Made by a program: the position numbers and the translations under genes
Assembly (NCBI GenBank): GCA_903872065.1
Contig: CAIQJJ010000758.1
Span: 1-32,515 of the forward strand
Length of the DNA: 32,515 bases
Direction of reading: 5' to 3'
Origin: an uncultured Anaerolineales bacterium
GTDB taxonomy: Bacteria > Chloroflexota > Anaerolineae > Anaerolineales > UBA4823
Notes under the pieces: generated by a model
What the model was told of the DNA's origin: nothing
What the model saw: only the letters and a program-made list of their open reading frames with translations
The model's database searches: none
Shown: positions 7,361 through 14,620 of the stretch, in pieces
How positions within the stretch are numbered: position 1 is the stretch's first letter
How the letters are laid out: the number at the start of each line of letters is the position of its first letter

Positions 7361-7905
7361 GCCGAGGGTACATCTCCAAGTGCATCGGCCAATGTGTTGT
7401 AAATGGCAATATTGGTTAGATCAGGCGGCTTAGGCAAAGCTTGTTGCGCTTTCCCACGTCCAGTAAGCACCAAACGGACGTGCGGGATGCCGGCTGCATG
7501 ACCAGCCTGTAAATCGCTCCAGGCGTCTCCAATCATGATGGACCTGGTCAAATCAATGGTTAGCTCTTGCGCAGCCTGCAAGATCAATCCTGGTTTGGGC
7601 TTGCGGCACACACACTGTACTTCGGGAGGATGTGGGCATAAATAGATGCGGTCAATTCTGCATTGAAGTTTTTCAAGCTCGGCTACCAACTGCTGATTGA
7701 TGCGCTGCGCCTGTTCAAGGCTCATGATTCCCCGTCCGACGGCTGATTGGTTGGTGACAACGATGATGCGATAAGGACTGAGGCTTAAACGCTTTAAAGC
7801 GGCAACCGCCTGGGGAAAAAGTTCAACATCTGTCCAAGAACGGACATAATCAGGCCGGTTTTCAATAATGACGCCATCGCGATCGAGAAAAATTGCTGGA
7901 AACAT
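7357..7905 (-). CDS. gmhB: D-glycero-D-manno-heptose 1,7-bisphosphate 7-phosphatase
   Basis: HAD-superfamily phosphatase predicted to remove the 7-phosphate of heptose 1,7-bisphosphate. The 182-residue length is normal. HAD motif I is FLDRDGVI (about residues 6-13), motif II VVTNQS (about 49-54), motif III CRKPKPG, and motif IV IGDAWSD. The CPHPPEVQCVC stretch gives the three Cys and one His of the zinc loop typical of GmhB. It is the only minus-strand gene within the glycan locus and is tail-to-tail with gmhA, with stop codons overlapping at 7357-7360. It has its own promoter close to the ATG. Confidence 0.93.
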   Translation of the reverse strand: MFPAIFLDRDGVIIENRPDYVRSWTDVELFPQAVAALKRLSLSPYRIIVVTNQSAVGRGIMSLEQAQRINQQLVAELEKLQCRIDRIYLCPHPPEVQCVCRKPKPGLILQAAQELTIDLTRSIMIGDAWSDLQAGHAAGIPHVRLVLTGRGKAQQALPKPPDLTNIAIYNTLADALGDVPSA

Positions 7906-7911
7906 GACTGC

Positions 7912-7939
7912 ATTATACCTTTGGCTTTGCGCCCTGCAA
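7912..7939 (-). promoter_or_regulatory. gmhB promoter, probably giving a leaderless mRNA
   Basis: On the minus strand TTGCAG (7939-7934), a 16-bp spacer and a perfect TATAAT (7917-7912) lie only 6 bp before the ATG at 7905. A normal start site 6-8 nt after the -10 falls on or next to the A of the ATG, and no SD is present. Confidence 0.6.
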
Positions 7940-7961
7940 GAGGTAGTTGATTAGAGCAAAG

Positions 7962-7990
7962 TTGACCAAATAAGATTTTTATGATAATAT
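7962..7990 (+). promoter_or_regulatory. promoter of the 8.0-8.15 kb leader transcript
   Basis: TTGACC (7962-7967), a 17-bp spacer and TAATAT (7985-7990) make a good sigma-70-type promoter pointing right. GATAAT at 7983-7988 is an alternative -10. Transcription would start near 7997. Confidence 0.5.
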
Positions 7991-7996
7991 TCATGA

Positions 7997-8150
7997 ATAA
8001 TCTATTCAAAAATTTTCACTAGCAATCTTTTTTTGTGGATGCATAAATCCAAGGGAATATTTTGGTCGCAAGCCAGTTGTGTGAACGGGCAAGTCCTTGG
8101 GGAGCAAAAGCGAAACCGGCCACTTATCTTTGCGCCGGTTTCGCTTTTTT
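7997..8150 (+). ncRNA. candidate structured leader or small RNA ending at a strong terminator
   Basis: The stretch lacks a convincing gene and lies between a promoter and an intrinsic terminator. TCCAAGG (8048-8054) can pair with CCTTGGG (8095-8101) to enclose about 40 nt; a competing small hairpin GGAT/ATCC (8037-8040 with 8047-8050) shares bases with it. The acyltransferase start lies about 95 bp beyond the terminator. This fits a transcription attenuator or riboswitch, or a free small RNA of about 150 nt. I could not match it to a known family. Confidence 0.4.
8106..8150 (+). terminator. strong intrinsic terminator upstream of the acyltransferase
   Basis: A perfect 15-bp stem (8106-8120 with 8134-8148) holds the GC-rich core GCGAAACCGGC, a 13-nt loop, and ends in a run of six T at 8145-8150. 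No gene on the plus strand ends nearby, so it must stop the leader transcript starting near 7997. From 8151 to 8243 only an SD and a weak TATAAC are seen. Confidence 0.8.
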
Positions 8151-8243
8151 ATGTTATAACGATGATAGGCCCTATTGTCGGAAGGGCGGAGCGCGAGCAT
8201 TGGTTGTTTCGTGAGCGAGGATTATCCTTTTGGAAAGGAAAGT

Positions 8244-8975
8244 ATGCTAAAAAGTTTTCGTCTGTATCTGGAACGCCAGGCAGCCAGCATTTGGCATTAT
8301 CTGCTAGAGCAAACGATGTTTCTTGTGATCGGATGGATTCCTACGATTGTGGGGATTGGGATACGAGGGATTTTCTACCGGTTGATTCTCAAAATGGATG
8401 GAGTTGCTGCGATTGAAAACAATGTGCGCCTGCGTTTTGCCAGCAATATCCACCTGGGACAAGCGGCATACCTTGATCAGGGGGTGTATCTGCATGCCTG
8501 CCCCAATGGTATTGAAATCGGGGATCGCTCGATTGTAATGCACGGAGCGGTCTTGCATGTTTATAATTTTCGAGGCTTGCCCAATGCCGGAATTAAAATT
8601 GGCCAAGATAGCCTGGTAGGCGAATATTCAATTATTCGCGGGCAAGGCGGTGTGACGATTGGTAACCGGGTGTATACCTCGCCATTTACTCAAATCATTG
8701 CCGTCAACCACATTTTCGATGATCCCAATCGCTCGTTTGTTGAGCAAGGAATCACTGCACAGGGGATTGTGATCGAGGATGATGTCTGGTTGGGAGCAAG
8801 TGCGGTGATTACAGACGGGGTGCGCGTCGGTAAGGGAGCGGTAGTTGCCGCGGGGGCAGTGGTCACAAAAGATGTGCCGCCGCATACAGTTGTTGGCGGC
8901 GTCCCAGCCAAGATACTACGTGAGATTGATGGAAAATCAACACCCCGATCCGATCGGGTAATTTATTATTCTTGA
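8244..8975 (+). CDS. hexapeptide-repeat (left-handed beta-helix) acyltransferase
   Basis: Predicted O- or N-acetyltransferase of the WbbJ/maltose-acetyltransferase class, probably acetylating a sugar of the glycan from acetyl-CoA. A hydrophobic segment near residues 25-45 could attach it to the membrane. Hexapeptide turns run from about residue 65 to the C-terminus: [94 protein letters not shown] and [13 protein letters not shown] contains the likely catalytic His. ATG at 8244 has AAGGAA at 8235-8240; an upstream in-frame ATG would add 23 residues without support. The final codons form a small GC hairpin (8944-8958). Confidence 0.88.
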   Translation: MLKSFRLYLERQAASIWHYLLEQTMFLVIGWIPTIVGIGIRGIFYRLILKMDGVAAIENNVRLRFASNIHLGQAAYLDQGVYLHACPNGIEIGDRSIVMHGAVLHVYNFRGLPNAGIKIGQDSLVGEYSIIRGQGGVTIGNRVYTSPFTQIIAVNHIFDDPNRSFVEQGITAQGIVIEDDVWLGASAVITDGVRVGKGAVVAAGAVVTKDVPPHTVVGGVPAKILREIDGKSTPRSDRVIYYS

Positions 8976-9028
8976 GGCTGTGGGTGACGGAGTCTACTTT
9001 ACCCGTCAACCACCACGGAGGAAACTTC

Positions 9029-10225
9029 ATGACGAACTTATCTATTGTCATTCCAGCTTACAATGAAGAAAAAGGCATTGAGGTTATCGCTCGACGCGTA
9101 TTGGCAATTGAACCAGCTTTGAAAAAGGTCGGTGTGAATGGCTTGGAACTGATTGTGGTAGACGATGGATCACGCGATTTGACCGCCGAAATTGCCCAAT
9201 CTATTCAAGGGGTGCGTCTGATCCGTCATCCCAAAAATAAAGGATATGGGGGCGCGCTGAAAACGGGATTTGCAAATGCAAAAGGGGATTTGATCGGCTT
9301 TCTGGATGCAGATGGCACTTATCCACCCGAATACTTTCCCCAATTGTGTGTTGAGGCGATGAAGGGGGCCGATCTGGTGATTGGCTCGCGCATGGCCGGC
9401 GAAAAGAGTCAGATGCCCATGACGAGGCGAATTGGTAATTTCTTCTTCGCCAACCTGCTCACCCTGGTGGGACGGCAGCGGGTGACAGACAGCGCAAGCG
9501 GCCAGCGGGTGTTTAAGCGTGAGGCGCTTGAACGTATGCTGCCGCTGCCCAATGGGTTGAATCTGACGCCGGTGCAAAGTGCACGCGCCTTGCACGAAAA
9601 TATGAAGATTGTTGAGGTGCCGATTCCTTACAGCGAACGAGTAGGACGATCAAAGCTCAGTATTTTCCGAGATGGTCGTATTTTCTTGCAGTCCATTTTG
9701 TGGACGGTGATGATGTACAACCCAGTGCGCATCCTGGGGTTAATTGGGCTGGTGGGAATGGCAATTACCGCAACAGCTCTATTGGCTCTGGTTGCTGCCC
9801 GCCTCTCAGGACAAACCACACTGGGGGCATGGGGAATAGCAGGTATCTTTGTGGCGGCCATTTCAGGCATCCTCGGGGTCAGTCTCTATGCTTTAGGGGT
9901 TTTGTTCAACCGCCTGGTGAAGATGTTTAACCGGCGGGCTGCGCCGCGCCAGGGAATGTTTGGCGGGCTGATCTTTCGCGAGTCGCCCGATCGCTATTTT
10001 GGCTGGATGGGAATAGTGAGCTTTTTGGCCGGTTTTGTGATAGGCATTTTCAGCCTGGTGATGGGCTTCAATGGATGGGATATTGCGCGGCAGTGGCTGT
10101 ATTTGCTTGGCAGCGCGATGCTGATCCTGATTGGCGTTCAACTGTTGATCTCATGGATCTTAATTCGTGTGTTGGACGAGGTCAGCCAGCGCGAGGAACT
10201 AACAAAACTTGACTTGGGCCAATAA
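9029..10225 (+). CDS. family 2 glycosyltransferase with C-terminal membrane segments (polyprenyl-phosphate sugar synthase type)
   Basis: GT-A domain like dolichyl-phosphate mannose synthases: SIVIPAYNEE (residues 5-14), VVDDGSRD near 43-50, NKGYGGALKTGF, DADGTYPPEYF near 92, VIGSRM, and the SASGQRVFKREAL acceptor-region stretch. About four hydrophobic segments follow (about 225-250, 265-290, 325-350 and 360-385). It probably moves a sugar from a nucleotide donor to undecaprenyl phosphate on the inner membrane face. ATG 9029 is preceded by GGAGG at 9017-9021; the longer frame from TTG at 8972 overlaps the previous gene and is not preferred. Confidence 0.88.
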   Translation: MTNLSIVIPAYNEEKGIEVIARRVLAIEPALKKVGVNGLELIVVDDGSRDLTAEIAQSIQGVRLIRHPKNKGYGGALKTGFANAKGDLIGFLDADGTYPPEYFPQLCVEAMKGADLVIGSRMAGEKSQMPMTRRIGNFFFANLLTLVGRQRVTDSASGQRVFKREALERMLPLPNGLNLTPVQSARALHENMKIVEVPIPYSERVGRSKLSIFRDGRIFLQSILWTVMMYNPVRILGLIGLVGMAITATALLALVAARLSGQTTLGAWGIAGIFVAAISGILGVSLYALGVLFNRLVKMFNRRAAPRQGMFGGLIFRESPDRYFGWMGIVSFLAGFVIGIFSLVMGFNGWDIARQWLYLLGSAMLILIGVQLLISWILIRVLDEVSQREELTKLDLGQ

Positions 10226-10245
10226 AATAAGCCGCTATTGATCTC

Positions 10246-10251
10246 TATAAT
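10246..10251 (+). promoter_or_regulatory. candidate -10 box upstream of the radical SAM gene
   Basis: TATAAT is flanked by two copies of CTATTGA. No matching -35 was found, so the promoter is tentative. A clear AAGGAG precedes the ATG at 10314. Confidence 0.3.
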
Positions 10252-10313
10252 CTCTATTGAATTGAAGCCGCATTTTTTACACTTAATGGTAGTTTTGTCT
10301 AAGGAGTAAGCTA

Positions 10314-11978
10314 ATGGACGAAGAACTTGAATCGAAAACGGATAGTAAACAGTGGGTCAACCTGGGTACACGGCGTATTCGCAGCCTGCCAGGGGTTAAA
10401 TTCCCAAATGCCGATCAAATTGTTTACCAGGGTTTGTTGTCTGCTCCACGCTCGCCGGACGCAGTGGATATTCTCTTGGTCAACCCCCCTACCCCTGACG
10501 GAGGGTTGTGGATTCGCACGCAGCACCGGGTAGGACGGCGCACGCGCGAGAATATGGTCTGGCCGCAAGTCTCTCTGGCGCAAATGGCGGCATTGCTGCA
10601 TCCTACGTATACGCTCAAGATCATTGACGCCAATGCCGAACGCATGGGATGGCCCGAATTCACCAAATTACTGGATCGATACCAACCCAAATATTATTTT
10701 ACCCAACTGACCGCCCCGACGCTGGAAAATGATATGTATGGTGTTTTTTTGGCCAAGGCGCGCGGGGCCAAAACGATCGCGTTTGGCACACATATCACGC
10801 CTATCCCCAATGAAACTTTACGTCCCTATCCGGCGTTGGATTATGGCCTGGTGGGTGAGCCAGATCTCACAATTCGCGATCTGCTGGATAACCTGGAAAA
10901 TCGGGTTAAGGAGCGACCGGAAAATATCCTCAGGCTTTTTGAGAAGCATGACCCCAATTATAGTCCGGCGCGGGCAGCCGATGGGTCTTTGGATATGCGC
11001 AAGATTAAGGGAATTATCTGGCGGGAAAAAGGGGAGATTATTATGAATATGCCCCGCCCCTTCATTGCCGATCTCGACGATTTGCCAATTCCCATGCACG
11101 AATTGCTGCCCTTTGATAAATATCGTATGCCCATGATGAAAGGGCCGTTCACTTTCATTGTCAGCAGCCGCGGCTGCACGGCTGGCTGCACCTATTGTAT
11201 TAAGCATGTTTCCTACCAGTACAGCGTGCGCCTGCGCTCTCCTAAGCTCATTATGGAAGAGCTGTGGAAACTCAAAAAGATGGGGATTAACTATGTCAAT
11301 ATGTACTCAGATTTGTTCACGGTCAGTCGCGATCAGGTGATGGAATTATGCCAGCGAATGATTGATGAGAAGATTGATATGCACTGGACTTCCAACAGTC
11401 GCGTGGATTATGTGGACGAGGAGATGCTGAAAAAAATGGCCCAGGCGGGGAGTTTCATGATCGCCTGGGGCATCGAAAGCGGCAACGAACAAATTCTTAA
11501 ACACGCCCGCAAGGGCGCTTATCCGGCCAAGGTTAAGCAGGCCCTGAGTTGGGCCAAGCAGGCCGGGATTATGAATTGGGGGTACTTCATCATCGGCCTG
11601 CCAGGAGAAACTGAAACGACTATTCGCGAGACGATTGATTTTGCGAAGAGTCTGCCGCTGGATATCGCCTTGTTCCACGTCGCCGCGCCCTATCCAGGAA
11701 CGCCCTTCTTCTTCGAGGTGGTGGAAAATAAGTGGTTCCGCGCCGGCACACGCTGGGAGCAGGTAGATATGGATAAAGGAACGGTGCTTGATTATCCTGA
11801 CCTGCCGGCCGAGCGGCTGCTCTATTGGCAGAGGCGAGCTTTCCGTGAATGGGCATTCCGCCCCGGGCCAGTTTTGACTTATCTGAAGATGCTATTTTCG
11901 GATGCCCAGACCTTCAAATCGGCCTTAGATGTAGGTTTTCAGATGATGAAGTGGCAAACGGGAAATGTTAAGGACTGA
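10314..11978 (+). CDS. B12-binding-domain radical SAM protein (BchE-like class)
   Basis: Radical SAM enzyme of 554 residues, predicted cytosolic. An N-terminal Rossmann-like cobalamin-binding-type domain (DILLVNPPTPDGG, SLAQMAALL, AFGTHITPIP, GLVGEPDLTIRDLL; about residues 48-195) lacks the classic DxHxxG His, as many radical SAM members do. The [4Fe-4S] motif is Cys288-x3-Cys292-x2-Cys295 in SSRGCTAGCTYC. GIESGNEQILKHARKG and WGYFIIGLPGET are also typical. The reaction is not readable: methylation, C-C bond formation or a lipid or sugar rearrangement are all possible. Its stop overlaps the ATG of the following O-antigen-ligase-like gene by 1 bp, so it belongs to the glycan locus. Confidence 0.9.
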   Translation: MDEELESKTDSKQWVNLGTRRIRSLPGVKFPNADQIVYQGLLSAPRSPDAVDILLVNPPTPDGGLWIRTQHRVGRRTRENMVWPQVSLAQMAALLHPTYTLKIIDANAERMGWPEFTKLLDRYQPKYYFTQLTAPTLENDMYGVFLAKARGAKTIAFGTHITPIPNETLRPYPALDYGLVGEPDLTIRDLLDNLENRVKERPENILRLFEKHDPNYSPARAADGSLDMRKIKGIIWREKGEIIMNMPRPFIADLDDLPIPMHELLPFDKYRMPMMKGPFTFIVSSRGCTAGCTYCIKHVSYQYSVRLRSPKLIMEELWKLKKMGINYVNMYSDLFTVSRDQVMELCQRMIDEKIDMHWTSNSRVDYVDEEMLKKMAQAGSFMIAWGIESGNEQILKHARKGAYPAKVKQALSWAKQAGIMNWGYFIIGLPGETETTIRETIDFAKSLPLDIALFHVAAPYPGTPFFFEVVENKWFRAGTRWEQVDMDKGTVLDYPDLPAERLLYWQRRAFREWAFRPGPVLTYLKMLFSDAQTFKSALDVGFQMMKWQTGNVKD

Positions 11979-13648
11979 TGCGGCTGTTACGACGCACGGC
12001 CTTCGATATCTCTTTGGTTATCTTTGTGGTCAGTGCTGGCGCGGGAGTTTGGGCGGCTTATGATCCCGCGTCAGCCGGGGCAAAATTTGGACGCATCGCA
12101 GCCAGTATTCTGCTCTTTTATCTAATCGCTAACTTACGCGCTGCAAGCCCGTGGTCTACAGCCTGGGTATTCAGCCTGGTGAATGCGCTGGTTTCGTTTT
12201 ATTTTTTAATGAGCTATGATTGGAGCGCTTCGCCAGTTCCTTTATGGAAGATCAATCGTGTGGGTGAAACCTGGATGCAGATGCGCCCCGCTGTTCATTT
12301 GCCGATTCTATCCGCCGATGTGGCGGGGGCTATCACGGCGATGCTTTTTCCATTCAACTTGCTGACTCTGCTGCACTCCTGGCGGCAGCGCTGCAAAAGG
12401 GCAGCTTCTGTGGCTTTTTTGTGCAGTTTGGTGGTTGCAGTGGGCCTGCTCTTAGCGGTTGAACGAGGCGCGTGGTTTGGGTTGGCAATTGGCCTCACCG
12501 GTTGGTTGGGTTGGACTTTTAGTAAAAAATTATCTCGATTGATTCATTGGCCGGCAAAGCTGATCTTTTGGGGAGGCAGCAGCGCAATCCTGGCCCTGGT
12601 CATGCTCATTTTGCGTTTTCCGCCGCCATTTTTAGCCTATCCGCTGGAGCGCTTGATGACAAACACCCGTCTGGAAGGGTTTACGAATAGTCTGCATTTG
12701 ATGGCAGATTATCCCTGGATCGGCGGCGGGTTGGGCGCTTTTGCCGGCTTGTATTCACGCTACATCCTGGGCATTCACTATCTGTATATCACAAACAGCC
12801 ACAATTTGTTCCTGGATATTGGGATTGAGCAGGGCTGGGCGGGGTTAGCCAGTTTTGTCAGCATTTGGATCATCAGCCTGATCTTGCTGGCAAAGGGCAA
12901 TATCCCTGAACAAACTGCCCTGCGCATGGGGAGCGCGGTTGGGATTACTACGATGCTGCTGCATGGCCTGACAGAGGATGCTTTTTATGCAGAGGTGGGG
13001 TTGGTTGGTGTATTTATTTTGCCGGGGTTTGTGGCGGCGCTCTCAAGCACAGCATACACTCAGTCGGCATTAAAATCTCCCCTGGCGTCTTCAGTTCTCC
13101 TATCAAGCTATAATCCCAAAAGATGGAGCCGGAAAATCTTCCTGTTCAGTGTTGGATTGAGCTTTGTGCTGCTGGCGTTTCTGTTGCAAAGAGATTTGGT
13201 CAGTGCATGGCATGCCAACCTGGGTGCAATTCAACTGGCAAAAGTTCAACTCAAAGGGTGGCCGGCAGAACGGGTAGAGGGTGAAAAGCTGTTGGCGCAT
13301 GTCCCAGAGGCTGAGAAATCATTCACACAATCTTTGACTCTCAATCCATTTCAAGCGACAGCCCTCTATCGCCTGGGGTTGATTGCCCTCGAACGTCGCG
13401 ATTTTGCCGCTGCCAAAGCGCAGTTAAATCTTGCTCGCCAACAATTGCCCTACCACCACGGAATCAGCAAAGCCTTGGGTTACGCCTGTTTATGGCAAAA
13501 TGATCTGGTATGCGCCGAGCCACTGCTGGCAGCGCTTCCTGAAGCGCAAAAGGAATTAGGCTCTTATGCTCAATGGTGGAAGACTCAAGATCGGCTGGAT
13601 TTGTCGAACCAGGCCAAAGAGATGGCAATCCGGCTAAAAAGCCGTTAA
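11978..13648 (+). CDS. O-antigen ligase/polymerase (Wzy/WaaL-like) with C-terminal TPR-like region
   Basis: Integral membrane protein of 556 residues with about ten hydrophobic segments. The family signature is visible: WIGGGLGAFAGLYSRY (about residues 247-262) and NSHNLFLDIGIEQGWAGL (about 272-289), the periplasmic-loop and His-containing region of the O-antigen ligase family. It would join repeat units or ligate a glycan on the outer face of the membrane. From about residue 425 the C-terminal part is soluble and helical (EAEKSFTQSLTLNPFQATALYRLGLIALERRDFAAAKAQL), resembling TPRs. It is translationally coupled to the radical SAM gene. Polymerase and ligase roles cannot be separated from sequence. 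Confidence 0.87.
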   Translation: MRLLRRTAFDISLVIFVVSAGAGVWAAYDPASAGAKFGRIAASILLFYLIANLRAASPWSTAWVFSLVNALVSFYFLMSYDWSASPVPLWKINRVGETWMQMRPAVHLPILSADVAGAITAMLFPFNLLTLLHSWRQRCKRAASVAFLCSLVVAVGLLLAVERGAWFGLAIGLTGWLGWTFSKKLSRLIHWPAKLIFWGGSSAILALVMLILRFPPPFLAYPLERLMTNTRLEGFTNSLHLMADYPWIGGGLGAFAGLYSRYILGIHYLYITNSHNLFLDIGIEQGWAGLASFVSIWIISLILLAKGNIPEQTALRMGSAVGITTMLLHGLTEDAFYAEVGLVGVFILPGFVAALSSTAYTQSALKSPLASSVLLSSYNPKRWSRKIFLFSVGLSFVLLAFLLQRDLVSAWHANLGAIQLAKVQLKGWPAERVEGEKLLAHVPEAEKSFTQSLTLNPFQATALYRLGLIALERRDFAAAKAQLNLARQQLPYHHGISKALGYACLWQNDLVCAEPLLAALPEAQKELGSYAQWWKTQDRLDLSNQAKEMAIRLKSR

Positions 13649-13708
13649 TTTTTTTGACGAAAGAAAAATTTACCCAAATTACCCCTCCTCAACAGCGCAA
13701 TTCTTTAA

Positions 13709-13714
13709 TATAAT
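13709..13714 (+). promoter_or_regulatory. candidate -10 box upstream of the GT2 gene
   Basis: TATAAT at 13709-13714 has no good -35. A start near 13721 would fall just before an ATG at 13724, so this could be another leaderless transcript. No terminator was seen after the preceding gene. Confidence 0.35.
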
Positions 13715-13723
13715 AGGCCCATC

Positions 13724-13858
13724 ATGACTCCACCGAAGGCCACCCATGTTCAAGAAAAACGATCGTCAGATGCAAATTCCCCTGGACAGCAAAAAGGGAG
13801 TTTTGGCAGTGGAGTCAACATTTCCAGGGAAGAAAACAAGAAAAATCCCCATGCCTAA
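13724..13858 (+). CDS. possible 44-codon leader ORF overlapping the GT2 start
   Basis: An open frame starts with ATG at 13724, ten nucleotides after TATAAT, and ends with TAA at 13856-13858, overlapping the preferred GT2 ATG at 13851. It is Lys/Ser-rich and matches nothing I recognise. If translated from a leaderless mRNA it could couple translation to the GT2. It may equally be chance. Confidence 0.2.
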   Translation: MTPPKATHVQEKRSSDANSPGQQKGSFGSGVNISREENKKNPHA

Positions 13859-14588
13859 AACCATCACTGTCATTCCAACCTACAACGAAGCAGAGAATTT
13901 ACCCAAAATTATAGCCGCGCTCTTTGCATTGAATATCCCCAACCTGAATATATTGGTGGTGGATGATGCTTCTCCCGATGGAACAGGGGAAATTGCGGAT
14001 CGATGTGGGCAGCAATATGCAGGGCAAGTTTTTGTACTTCACCGCAAAGGGAAATTGGGCTTGGGCAGTGCTTATATCCAGGGATTCACCTGGGCGCTTG
14101 AGCATGGCGCGGATTACATTATTCAAATGGATGCAGATTTCTCACATTCGCCAGAGTATCTGGCGGAATTTTTGCGCCTGATGAATGAATATGATGTGGT
14201 CGTTGGTTCACGGTATATCGCAGGGGGCGGGGTTGATCAACGTTGGAGTTGGTGGCGCTGGTTATTAAGCTGGTGGGGGAATTCGGTGTGGGTGCGCTTT
14301 ATTTTAAATACAAGAACCAGGGACGCAACCGCCGGCTTTAAATGCTGGCGCGCCAGCGCCCTCAGGGCGATTCGACTGGAAGAAATTCGCTCAAATGGGT
14401 ATGTTTTTCAAGTGGAAATGTGTTATGTCGCAGAGAAGATCGGGCTAAAGTGCAAAGAGATTCCAATCTACTTTGAAGATCGCCGGATCGGGCATAGCAA
14501 AATGGATATTCCAATTAAAATCGAGGCGGCGCTAGGTGTTTTCGATATCCGTTGGCGACATCGCAAACGCAAACCCGAAATGCTATGA
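13851..14588 (+). CDS. polyprenol-phosphate mannose synthase-like GT2
   Basis: Soluble GT-A protein of the dolichol-phosphate mannosyltransferase (DPM1) type, 245 residues. It shows [15 protein letters not shown] at the N-terminus, [53 protein letters not shown], and the [14 protein letters not shown] and FQVEMCY stretches. It would make undecaprenyl-phosphate mannose or a similar donor for outer-face glycosylation. An in-frame ATG at 13746 would add a basic 35-residue extension; 13851 is preferred because homologues begin at this point. It lacks the extra membrane domain of the GT2 at 9029. Confidence 0.87.
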   Translation: MPKTITVIPTYNEAENLPKIIAALFALNIPNLNILVVDDASPDGTGEIADRCGQQYAGQVFVLHRKGKLGLGSAYIQGFTWALEHGADYIIQMDADFSHSPEYLAEFLRLMNEYDVVVGSRYIAGGGVDQRWSWWRWLLSWWGNSVWVRFILNTRTRDATAGFKCWRASALRAIRLEEIRSNGYVFQVEMCYVAEKIGLKCKEIPIYFEDRRIGHSKMDIPIKIEAALGVFDIRWRHRKRKPEML

Positions 14589-14620
14589 TAAGATTCAAAG
14601 CGGCATAGGAAACTGAAAAC

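Noticed and set aside
7997-8105. c-di-GMP-I riboswitch-like pieces in the leader
   Set aside because: GGGCAAG and GGAGCAAAAGC are only loosely similar to the class I core; the full consensus and stems could not be matched.
8162-8170. 9-mer shared with 3733-3741
   Set aside because: A single 9-bp match in 32 kb is within chance and lacks the 11-bp repeats.
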